A stretch of 64,000 bases of DNA from DATMER01 sp031390755 (GTDB lineage: Bacteria; Acidobacteriota; Thermoanaerobaculia; Multivoradales; UBA5704). The DNA lies in NCBI GenBank assembly GCA_031390755.1, contig JANMTS010000105.1, forward strand, positions 1 to 64,000, written 5' to 3'. Below the pieces are notes generated by a model, which was not told the origin of the DNA, did not search any database, and worked only from the letters and a program-made list of their open reading frames with translations. This document shows, one piece after another, positions 57,611-64,000 of this stretch. Position 1 is the first letter of the stretch. Each line of letters opens with the position of its first letter. The position numbers and the translations under genes are program-made.

Positions 57611-59620
57611 ATGAGGCGTGCCAGGGTACGGCCGTGTCGGTGGGCTCTCTTTCTGCTCTTTGTCTGCAGAGGGGTGTCCTGGAGCCTTGAGGTTCCCTCC
57701 GGCAGCCAGGATCTCACCGAGCTGAGTCTTGAGGAGCTCATGGGGCTCCGTGTGACGTCCGTCTCACGGCGCGAGGAACGGCTCATCGACGCGGCCGGCG
57801 CCGTCTTCGTCCTCACCCAGGACGACCTGCGCCGCTCCGGAGCCCGCAATCTTCCGGAGGCGCTGCGCGGCGTTCCCGGCCTGCACATGGCCCAGATCAA
57901 CGCCAGCCTGTGGGCGGTTTCCATCCGCGGCTTCACCGACCGGTTCGCCAACAAGCTCCTCGTCCTGGTCGACGGCCGCAACGTCGCCAGCCACCTGTTC
58001 TCCGGCGTTTTTTTCGAAGGCCTGGACATTCCCCTGTCCGAGATCGACCGCATCGAGATCGTGCGCGGCCCCGGCGGCGCCCTGTGGGGCACGAACGCGG
58101 TCAACGGCGTGATCAACATCGTGACCCGTTCCGGACGGGAGACGCGCGGCGGCTCGGTCGAGGTCAACCTTGAGACCGGGGAGCGTTCGATCGTCGGCTC
58201 GGGCGAGGGGCCCCTGGGAACCGGCAGCACCTACCGGATCTGGGGCGCCGGGAGCGAGGTCGACGACCTGACGCAGCCCGGCGGCGGCTCGGCGCGCGAC
58301 GGCCGGACCTCCGTGAGGGGCGGCGCGCGGCTCGACGGCGGGCTCGGGAACGGGGAGTACAACCTCAGCGCCGGGCTTTACGAGATGGAGTCGGACCGGC
58401 TCAACAACACCCCGCAGCTCGACGCTCCCTACGCCCGGCTCCTCCCCGACCCTCTCTCTCTGACGGGTGGCTACACGTCGGCGCGCTGGTCCAGGGATCG
58501 TCCCGCCAGCCGGTCCACCGACACCCTCCAGGTCTATGTGGATCTCATCCGCCGCTCGGAGCGGACCGGGACCATCAAGGTGAGGACCATCGACATCGAC
58601 TTCCAGAGCAATGTGCCGATCGGCGAGAGCCACGATCTGCTCTGGGGGAGCGAGGTGCGCCAGATCGCGGACGAGCTCCGGACGGACGCGTTCCATTTCT
58701 CCCTGTCTCCGTCGCAGCGGACCTCCCTGCTCTGGAGCGTCTTCGTGCAGGACCAGATCTCGCTGGCAGAGCGGCGGGTCCACCTGAGCCTCGGCTCCAA
58801 GCTCGAATACAGTGAGGTCACGGGCGAGTGGAACGCGCTGCCCTCGGTCCGGGCGCGTTGGAACCTTCGCCCGAATCAGGTCGTCTGGGCTTCGGCGTCG
58901 AGCAGCGCCCGGACGCGCGGGCGTTCCGAGGCCGATCTTGAGGGATTCTGGCTGGCCACCGTGCCTACCGAGTCGGGGCTCCCGGTCCGCATCGTCTTCA
59001 CCCGCGGGGAGGGCCTCGGCTCCGAGGAGATGGTGGCGTGGGAGCTGGGCTACCGCTCTCAGCCGAGCGCGGCGCTCGCGTTCGACGTCGCCGCCTTCCA
59101 CAACGACTACGAGCACGTGCTCGCCTCCTGCGTCGGACGGCTGGAGCCCGCGGCGGTGCCGGTGCCTCACCTGATCCAGTACATGGAGGGCTGCGAGGCC
59201 GGAACCGCCACGGCCGAAGGCCTGGAGCTGGCGCTGACGTGGACGCTCTCGCCGCGCTGGAGCTGGAGCCTCAGCGCGTCCCGGCTCAACTTCTCGACCC
59301 GGTTGGGGGACGCGTCCGCGCAGTGGGACGGGACGAGCCCGCGCCACATGGCGCAGCTTCGGCTCCAGGGCGATCCGGCGCCGGGCTGGAAATCCGATCT
59401 CGCGGCCTACTATTCCGACTCCCTGCCGGGAGCAGGGTCGCCGGCCTTCGTGCGCTTGGACCTGCGCCTCGAACGGGAGCTGCGGCCGGAGCTCAGCCTG
59501 GAGCTCATCGGACGCAACCTGCTGGACGGGGAACATTCCGAGTCCGGCGATCCCTTCACGGGAGGCGTGGCGGCGGAGATCCGGCGCAGCTTCGGCGCCT
59601 CTCTCCGATGGCGGCTCTGA
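57611..59620 (+). CDS. TonB-dependent outer-membrane receptor
   Basis: Outer-membrane receptor of 669 residues, short for the family. An N-terminal signal peptide (basic MRRARVRPCR, then hydrophobic WALFLLFVCRGVSW) is followed by a plug domain, about 45-180: LSLEELMGLRVTSVSRREE, LVLVDGRNV, IDRIEIVRGPGGALWGTNAVNGVINIVT. A beta-barrel with alternating hydrophobic strands then runs to the C-terminal RSFGASLRWRL. The opening LxxLMxxxVTSVS is typical of receptors encoded beside YfiR/DUF4154 proteins. The next start lies one base after the stop, so all three genes here look like one operon. Ligand unknown. The NRPS product has no siderophore-like residues, so a link to its uptake cannot be claimed. 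Confidence 0.93.
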   Translation: MRRARVRPCRWALFLLFVCRGVSWSLEVPSGSQDLTELSLEELMGLRVTSVSRREERLIDAAGAVFVLTQDDLRRSGARNLPEALRGVPGLHMAQINASLWAVSIRGFTDRFANKLLVLVDGRNVASHLFSGVFFEGLDIPLSEIDRIEIVRGPGGALWGTNAVNGVINIVTRSGRETRGGSVEVNLETGERSIVGSGEGPLGTGSTYRIWGAGSEVDDLTQPGGGSARDGRTSVRGGARLDGGLGNGEYNLSAGLYEMESDRLNNTPQLDAPYARLLPDPLSLTGGYTSARWSRDRPASRSTDTLQVYVDLIRRSERTGTIKVRTIDIDFQSNVPIGESHDLLWGSEVRQIADELRTDAFHFSLSPSQRTSLLWSVFVQDQISLAERRVHLSLGSKLEYSEVTGEWNALPSVRARWNLRPNQVVWASASSSARTRGRSEADLEGFWLATVPTESGLPVRIVFTRGEGLGSEEMVAWELGYRSQPSAALAFDVAAFHNDYEHVLASCVGRLEPAAVPVPHLIQYMEGCEAGTATAEGLELALTWTLSPRWSWSLSASRLNFSTRLGDASAQWDGTSPRHMAQLRLQGDPAPGWKSDLAAYYSDSLPGAGSPAFVRLDLRLERELRPELSLELIGRNLLDGEHSESGDPFTGGVAAEIRRSFGASLRWRL

Positions 59621-59621
59621 G

Positions 59622-60173
59622 ATGATGGCGTGCCGCGTGCTCGCGCTGGCCCTCGTGACCCTGCTGTCGGTGAGCCAGCAGTCCGCGCCCCAGGCCGCGG
59701 CGTTCGCCGACGAGTACCGGATCAAGGCCGCGTTCCTGTTCAACTTCGCCAAGTTCGTGCAATGGCCGCCCCAGGCCTACCAGAACGATCCCGAGCACCA
59801 GGTGTTCTGCGTCTTCGGCGCCGATCCGTTCGGCCCGGTTCTCGACCACACCCTGGCGGGGAAGCAGGTCGAAGGCCGGTCGGTCGTGGTCCGCCGGGTT
59901 CAGGACCGGGAGGAGCTGCGGCGCTGCCAGCTCGTCTTCGTCGCCGCCGCCGAGGGCGAGCTGCTGCCGGAGATCCTCACCAGTCTCGGCAACTCTCCGG
60001 TCCTCCTCGTCGGGGACGATCCGGACTTCGTGCGGGACGGCGGGGCCATCAGCTTCGTTCTCCGCAAGGGCCACGTGCGCTTCGCGATCAATCCCAAGGC
60101 GGCCCAGCAGGCGCGTCTGAAGATCGACGCCCAGCTGCTCGACCTCGCCGAGATCGTCAAGGGGAAGCCGTGA
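59622..60173 (+). CDS. YfiR family (DUF4154) periplasmic protein
   Basis: Periplasmic protein of 183 residues. It has a signal peptide (about 1-27, ALALVTLLSVSQQS) and then the family hallmark EYRIKAAFLFNFAKFVQWPPQAY. The rest, FCVFGADPFG, CQLVFVAAAEGE and GGAISFVLRKGHVRFAINPKAA, matches the YfiR fold from start to end. In Pseudomonas, YfiR represses the membrane diguanylate cyclase YfiN through its periplasmic domain. Here the next gene, which overlaps by GTGA, encodes a CHASE8-like hybrid kinase, so this protein probably tunes that kinase; this is inference. Two ATGs stand in tandem (59622, 59625) and either could start translation. It is tightly packed after the receptor gene. Confidence 0.9.
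   Translation: MMACRVLALALVTLLSVSQQSAPQAAAFADEYRIKAAFLFNFAKFVQWPPQAYQNDPEHQVFCVFGADPFGPVLDHTLAGKQVEGRSVVVRRVQDREELRRCQLVFVAAAEGELLPEILTSLGNSPVLLVGDDPDFVRDGGAISFVLRKGHVRFAINPKAAQQARLKIDAQLLDLAEIVKGKP
60170..60173 (+). promoter_or_regulatory. GTGA start/stop overlap, YfiR gene to kinase gene
   Basis: The GTG start of the kinase overlaps the TGA stop of the YfiR gene, with GGGGAAG just upstream as ribosome-binding sequence. The start is preferred because MSERPERGGWRDLSIRHK leads directly into the first transmembrane helix. Confidence 0.65.
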
Positions 60174-62605
60174 GCGAACGGCCGGAGAGGGGGGGCTGGC
60201 GCGACCTCTCGATCCGCCACAAGCTCGTCTTCCTCCTCATGGCGACCAGCCTGGCGGCCGCGCTCGTCGCCTGCGGAGCGCTGCTGGTCTACGACATCCT
60301 GGCGGCGCGCCGCGCCCTGGCGGGAGAGCTGCGGTCGCTCGCCACCGTCCTGGGCGGCAACAGCCGCGCGGCCATCTCGTTCGGAGACCGCGAGGCGGCC
60401 GAGGAGGTGCTGGGGGCCGTCGAGGCCCAGCCGCAGATCCACCGCGCCGCGCTCTACCTCTCCGAGGGCAGCGTCTTCGCGGCATGGTCCCGGGACGGAT
60501 CCCCGCCTCCGAGGCTCGGCAGCCGGCGCGGCACCTGGTTCGAATCGTCCTCTCTTTTCTGCGCCATTCCGGTCGTGCTGGACGACGAGCCGATCGGCAC
60601 GATCGTCCTGGAGAGCGATCTCCTGCGCCTGCACGAACGGGTGCTCCAGTACGCCCTCGTCGTGCTCGGCGTCCTGCTTGCCGCATCCGGTGTCGCTCTC
60701 GGCCTCTCCGCCTGGCTGCAGCGGATCGTCTCCCGGCCTCTCCTGCAACTGGTCGAGATGGCCGACGAGGTCTCCGGGGGAGGCAACTACTCGCTGCGCG
60801 CACCCGCCGCGGGCCGCGACGAGATCGGCAAGCTCGTGGAGAGCTTCAACCAGATGCTCGAACAGATCGAGCACCAGAACCTGAACCTGCGGAGCCACAG
60901 CGACGACCTCGAGACCCAGGTGCAGGTCCGGACCTCCGAGCTCACGGCGGCCAAGGACGCGGCCGAGCAGGCGGCCCGCGCCAAGTCGCAGTTCCTGGCC
61001 AACATGAGCCATGAGATCCGCACGCCGATGAACGCCGTCATCGGCATGACCAGCGTGCTGCTCGGCACCAACCTCCAGCCCGGCCAGCGCGACTACGTCG
61101 AGACGATCCGCCGCAGCGGCGAGGCCTTGCTGTCGATCCTCAACGACATCCTCGATCTGTCCAAGGCCGAAGCCGAAGGCGTCGAGATCGAGACCGCTCC
61201 CTTCTCGGTGCGCGGCTGCCTGAACGAGGCCATCGAGCTCGTGGCGCCGGCCGCGGCCGACCGGGGCCTGGAGATCGCCGGAACCTTCGAGCCCGGAGTG
61301 CCCGGCATCGCCGTCGGCGACGCCACGCGCACGCGGCAGATCCTCGTCAACCTCCTGAGCAACGCGGTCAAGTTCACCTACCAGGGCAGCGTCTCGGTGA
61401 CGGTGCGGGTGGAGACGGAGGAGGGCCGGCCCGCCACCGCTGGAGACGCCGGAGACGCCGGAGACGCCGCCGGAGACGCCGGAGACGCCGGAGACGCCGG
61501 AGACGCCGGAGACGCCGGAGACGCCATGGTGCTCCGATTCTCCGTGCAGGACACGGGCATCGGCATCCCCAGCGACCGCCTCTCCCGCCTGTTCAAGCCC
61601 TTCAGCCAGGCGGACTCCTCCACGTCCCGGCTCTACGGCGGCACCGGCCTCGGCCTGGCCATCTCCATGCGCCTCACCGAGCGGATGGGCGGGCGGATCT
61701 GGGTCGAAAGCGAGGCCGGGCGCGGCTCGACCTTCCACTTCACCCTGCCTTGCCGCCGCGCCTCCATGCCGGCCCCGGCAGCTCCGGCCGGCCCGGATGG
61801 CCTGGGAGATCATCCTGACGCGCAGGTGCCCGGGCGCCTGCAGCCCGCACCCGGCTTCCAGATCGCCGACCAGCTCCCCCTGCGCATCCTTCTCGCGGAG
61901 GACAACTCCGTCAACCAGAAGGTGGCCCTGCTCTACCTCGAGCGCATGGGCTACCAGGCCGACGTCGCCGCCAACGGCTTCGAGGTTCTGGCCGCGGTCC
62001 GGCGCCAGCGATACGACCTCATCCTGATGGACGTCCACATGCCGGGCATGGACGGCCTGGAAGCCACCCGGCAGCTGCGCTTGAGCGTCGCCGAGCCCGA
62101 TCAGCCGCGCATCGTGGCCGTGACCGCCAATGCCCTGCGCGGCGACCGGGAGGTCTGCCTGGCCTCGGGCATGGACGACTACCTGAGCAAGCCCGTTCTC
62201 TTCGAAGACCTGCAGGCGGTCATCCTGCGCGTGGAGCGCCCCCCCGCTCCGGAAGACGGCGTGCTCGAAGAGAGCCAGCTCTCCTCCCTGGAGTCTCTGC
62301 TCGGCAAGGCGCAGTTGCGGGAGGTCATCGACGCCTTCCTGAAGGAGCTGCCCAGGCAGCTGGACGCCCTGCGCGACTCCGCCGACCGTCAGGACGGCTC
62401 GGCCCTGGCGTTCACCGCCCACAACCTCAAGGGGTGCAGCGCGCAGTTCGGGGCCATGCGCGTTTCGGCCCTGAGCCTGGAGATCGAGAAGGATGGGAAG
62501 GAGAAGTCCTTCACCTCGGTGGAGGCGCACCTCGACGAGCTGGTCCGCGAGCTGGCCCGGCTGGAAACCGAGCTGCGGCGCCGGGTCTCCCCGGGTTCCG
62601 CCTGA
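60170..62605 (+). CDS. Hybrid sensor histidine kinase: CHASE8-like/HAMP/HisKA/HATPase/REC/Hpt
   Basis: Inner-membrane phosphorelay kinase, 811 residues from a GTG start overlapping the upstream stop (GTGA). TM1 19-41, periplasmic CHASE8-like domain about 45-155 (AISFGDREAAEEVL, IHRAALYLSEG), TM2 about 158-180, HAMP about 180-240, HisKA with His281 (FLANMSHEIRTPMNAV), HATPase with N box RQILVNLLSNAVKFT (about 389), G1 DTGIGIPS (about 461) and G2 GGTGLGLAI (about 490), receiver about 570-690 with Asp621 (LILMDVHMPGMDG), and Hpt with His751 (AHNLKGCSAQFG). A Gly-Asp-Ala repeat (425-452) interrupts the ATPase domain between the N and G1 boxes. Phosphate should flow His281 to Asp621 to His751 and on to a response regulator not seen in the window. 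An open frame extends upstream to 59630 but lies inside the YfiR gene, so the GTG is preferred. Confidence 0.93.
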   Translation: MSERPERGGWRDLSIRHKLVFLLMATSLAAALVACGALLVYDILAARRALAGELRSLATVLGGNSRAAISFGDREAAEEVLGAVEAQPQIHRAALYLSEGSVFAAWSRDGSPPPRLGSRRGTWFESSSLFCAIPVVLDDEPIGTIVLESDLLRLHERVLQYALVVLGVLLAASGVALGLSAWLQRIVSRPLLQLVEMADEVSGGGNYSLRAPAAGRDEIGKLVESFNQMLEQIEHQNLNLRSHSDDLETQVQVRTSELTAAKDAAEQAARAKSQFLANMSHEIRTPMNAVIGMTSVLLGTNLQPGQRDYVETIRRSGEALLSILNDILDLSKAEAEGVEIETAPFSVRGCLNEAIELVAPAAADRGLEIAGTFEPGVPGIAVGDATRTRQILVNLLSNAVKFTYQGSVSVTVRVETEEGRPATAGDAGDAGDAAGDAGDAGDAGDAGDAGDAMVLRFSVQDTGIGIPSDRLSRLFKPFSQADSSTSRLYGGTGLGLAISMRLTERMGGRIWVESEAGRGSTFHFTLPCRRASMPAPAAPAGPDGLGDHPDAQVPGRLQPAPGFQIADQLPLRILLAEDNSVNQKVALLYLERMGYQADVAANGFEVLAAVRRQRYDLILMDVHMPGMDGLEATRQLRLSVAEPDQPRIVAVTANALRGDREVCLASGMDDYLSKPVLFEDLQAVILRVERPPAPEDGVLEESQLSSLESLLGKAQLREVIDAFLKELPRQLDALRDSADRQDGSALAFTAHNLKGCSAQFGAMRVSALSLEIEKDGKEKSFTSVEAHLDELVRELARLETELRRRVSPGSA
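61442..61525 (+). repeat. GGAGACGCC 9-bp tandem repeat in the kinase ATPase domain
   Basis: Three exact copies of GGAGACGCC, one extra GCC, then six more exact copies encode (Gly-Asp-Ala)3-Ala-(Gly-Asp-Ala)6, residues 425-452. The lack of synonymous differences between units indicates recent slippage rather than old, selected repeats. Confidence 0.95.
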
Positions 62606-62611
62606 AACTGT

Positions 62612-64000
62612 CTAGCCCGTATAGACGTCGTCCTGCTCGATCTTCGACAGCACCCAGTCGAAGTCGCCGCGGGTGAGCTTGGCGCCGCAGTGCTGGCATT
62701 CGCCGGCCATGTTCACCTGGTCCGTCGGGGCGCCGCAGTTCGGGCAGCTCCGGTCGGCGCGCGGCGCGCCGTGGACGCCCGCGGCGCGGATCAGCGTCCA
62801 GTATTCGGTATAGCGCCGTTCCTGCCGCGGGTTGCCCGAGACGAGCGCGCCGTCCTGCTGGCGGACCGTGGAGTCCCTGCCGCTGCCCCAGACGCGGCAG
62901 GTGACCGAGTCGTAGCGGGCGTCGCGGACCACCTTGGCGATGGTCCACTCGGTGATCCGCATGCCTTCGAGGACGTTGCGCAGCCCCTGGGTCCGATAGG
63001 CCGCGATCCAGTACTGGAGGTAGTCGAAGAGGCCGTCCGACACGTAGGCCCGGGCGGGGGTAAGATCGAGCGCGGTCCAGGAGCCGTTGAGCTGGTTGTA
63101 GATCAGCGCCAGGCGGGCGCCGAGCGCCTCGTCGGTGGTGGCCGGATCGTCCCGCAGCAGCTCGGCGCGCCGTTCGCGGACCTGCGGGTGATAGACGGTG
63201 GGCCAGTCGGTGCCCACCTCGGCGACCGAGCTGACCAGGGCCGGCGGCCGGGCCTCGACCTTGAGCAGCTCGATGCTCTGGACGGTCCAGTCGAAGCGGC
63301 CGCCCGAGACGACCTCGCCGCAGTACGAGCAGCGGTCGCCTGCAGCAATCCCCGCGGTATCGGCGGCATTGGCGGCATTGGCGGCGGCGGCGAAGGGCGC
63401 GCCGCAGTTCGGGCACTTGAAGCTCGCGACCTGATCCCGGGGTTTGGTGCGGGCCGTCGAGCTGCGGACGAGATGCCAGCGCTCGCGGACGTACTGAGCG
63501 CGGTTGCCTGCCGTTGGATTGGCGAGGGTCAGGTTCGCCTCAAAATCGAGGACCACCTGGACCCAGCCCGGAGCCTGCGGAGAGGCGTCCACCGCTGCGA
63601 TCCCCGCGATCCCCGAGATCCCCGCGCCGGGGGGCGGCGGGATGCGGACGGGCAGCGACAGACTGGCGATGCGCATCACGCCCACCACCACGCTCGTCAC
63701 CGGGGTTCCCACCGGGGAGCGCTGCTGGAGCTGATCGCGCGCCGGCGCGCTCAGGTAGGGAGCGAGGCCGTCCAGCTGATGCCGGTCGGCGCGCGCCTGG
63801 TGGGCGCGGGCGTAGAGCGCGTAGGCGAAGTCCTCGAACAGCACGACGGAGAACTCCGGATCGACGGTCCGGATCCCGTCGAGATCGGCCGAGCGGGACC
63901 GTTGCGGCACTGCCGGAGTCACCGTCGCGAGATCCCAGTTCTGAGACGTCTTGTTCCGCGCCTTCTTCCAGGCCATGAAGCCGAGGATGCCGGCGATCGT
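62612..64000 (-). CDS. Tim44-like domain protein with two zinc ribbons (probably 5'-truncated)
   Basis: Minus-strand gene convergent with the kinase gene (six bases between stops), ending in TAG. Numbered from the ATG at 63976 it has 454 residues. The first Tim44-like segment is about 40-185 (VVLFEDFAYALYARAHQ, YVRERWHLVRSS). Zinc ribbon 1 is about 187-230 (CPNCGAPF then CSYCGEVV, with an Ala-Asn-rich spacer). The second Tim44-like segment is about 260-410 (LYLQ-type hydrophobics such as LFDYLQYWIAAYRTQ, then YTEYWTLIRAAG). Zinc ribbon 2 is near the C-terminus (CPNCGAPT then CQHCGAKL). The frame is open for the eight codons between 63976 and the window edge, reading TIAGILGF before MAWKKARNK. 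That looks like the end of a membrane helix followed by basic residues, so the true start is probably outside. Function unknown; the domains suggest a membrane-anchored protein. Confidence 0.8.
   Translation of the reverse strand, partial: TIAGILGFMAWKKARNKTSQNWDLATVTPAVPQRSRSADLDGIRTVDPEFSVVLFEDFAYALYARAHQARADRHQLDGLAPYLSAPARDQLQQRSPVGTPVTSVVVGVMRIASLSLPVRIPPPPGAGISGIAGIAAVDASPQAPGWVQVVLDFEANLTLANPTAGNRAQYVRERWHLVRSSTARTKPRDQVASFKCPNCGAPFAAAANAANAADTAGIAAGDRCSYCGEVVSGGRFDWTVQSIELLKVEARPPALVSSVAEVGTDWPTVYHPQVRERRAELLRDDPATTDEALGARLALIYNQLNGSWTALDLTPARAYVSDGLFDYLQYWIAAYRTQGLRNVLEGMRITEWTIAKVVRDARYDSVTCRVWGSGRDSTVRQQDGALVSGNPRQERRYTEYWTLIRAAGVHGAPRADRSCPNCGAPTDQVNMAGECQHCGAKLTRGDFDWVLSKIEQDDVYTG
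63362..63379 (-). repeat. Short 9-bp tandem repeat in zinc ribbon 1
   Basis: GGCGGCATT occurs twice in succession and runs into further GGC triplets. On the coding strand it makes the Ala-Ala-Asn repeats between the two CxxC pairs of the first zinc ribbon. Confidence 0.6.
63597..63623 (-). repeat. 9-bp tandem repeat in the zinc-ribbon protein
   Basis: Two exact GCGATCCCC units and one variant GAGATCCCC encode the Gly-Ile-Ala/Ser repeats (about residues 118-127) in a loop of the first Tim44-like segment. It is the same style of expansion as in NRPS 4 and the kinase. Confidence 0.7.

Noticed and set aside
57611..59620. TonB receptor as a siderophore receptor for the NRPS product
   Set aside because: The predicted residues include no hydroxamate, catechol or hydroxy-Orn/Asp units, a probable terminator separates the two units, and the receptor groups with YfiR and the kinase instead.
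62610..62626. GTCTA/TAGAC inverted repeat between the convergent genes as a bidirectional terminator
   Set aside because: Only five base pairs, AT-containing, no T-run on either side and partly inside the minus-strand gene; too weak to call.

Overview
The window is a GC-rich, almost fully coding stretch (the longest gap between genes is about 100 bases). About 86% of it is one plus-strand non-ribosomal peptide synthetase (NRPS) operon. The likely source is an Acidobacteriota-like bacterium. That rests mainly on the duplicated, ATPase-less MacB/FtsX permease at the operon end, a type typical of that phylum, so the assignment is tentative. The genes after it point to a Gram-negative envelope: a TonB-dependent receptor, a YfiR-type periplasmic protein and a hybrid sensor kinase.

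Region 1 (1-54978) holds four NRPS subunits joined by 1- or 4-base start/stop overlaps. The first is cut by the window edge, and the third is interrupted by an in-frame TAG at 33098. Architectures, reading the third as if the TAG were GAG: Cx-A-T-C | Cx-A-T-C-A-T-C-A-T-C | Cx-A-T-E-C-A-T-C-A-T-E-C-A-T-C-A-T-C | Cx-A-T-E-C-A-T-C-A-T-E-C-A-T-C-A-T-TE. Here Cx is a condensation-like domain that has lost both histidines of HHxxxDG. Specificity codes read by eye give Gln | Gln-Gly-Ala | D-Gln-Ser-D-X-Pro-Y | D-Gln-Tyr-D-Phe-Thr-Tyr, released by a type I thioesterase. That is 14 residues, plus anything encoded upstream. The 13 canonical C domains equal the 13 bonds needed between the 14 residues, which leaves the four Cx domains surplus. 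Every subunit starts with Cx followed by a predicted Gln-activating A domain.

Region 2 (54975-57537) is the permease gene, overlapping the last NRPS gene by four bases, then a 10-bp perfect hairpin that probably ends the operon.

Region 3 (57541-62605) is a second plus-strand unit: TonB-dependent receptor, YfiR/DUF4154 protein, and a CHASE8-like/HAMP/HisKA/HATPase/REC/Hpt hybrid kinase. In the known Yfi system a YfiR protein controls a CHASE8 diguanylate cyclase. Here the same type of periplasmic pair would feed a phosphorelay instead.

Region 4 (62612 to the right edge, minus strand) is a convergent gene for a protein with two Tim44-like segments and two zinc ribbons, probably cut at its 5' end.

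Low-complexity DNA has grown in frame inside several of these genes: a 21-bp/palindromic Ala-Asn repeat in an E domain, a REP-like hairpin with a G13 tract in an A domain, and 9-bp tandem repeats in the kinase, a C domain and the zinc-ribbon protein.
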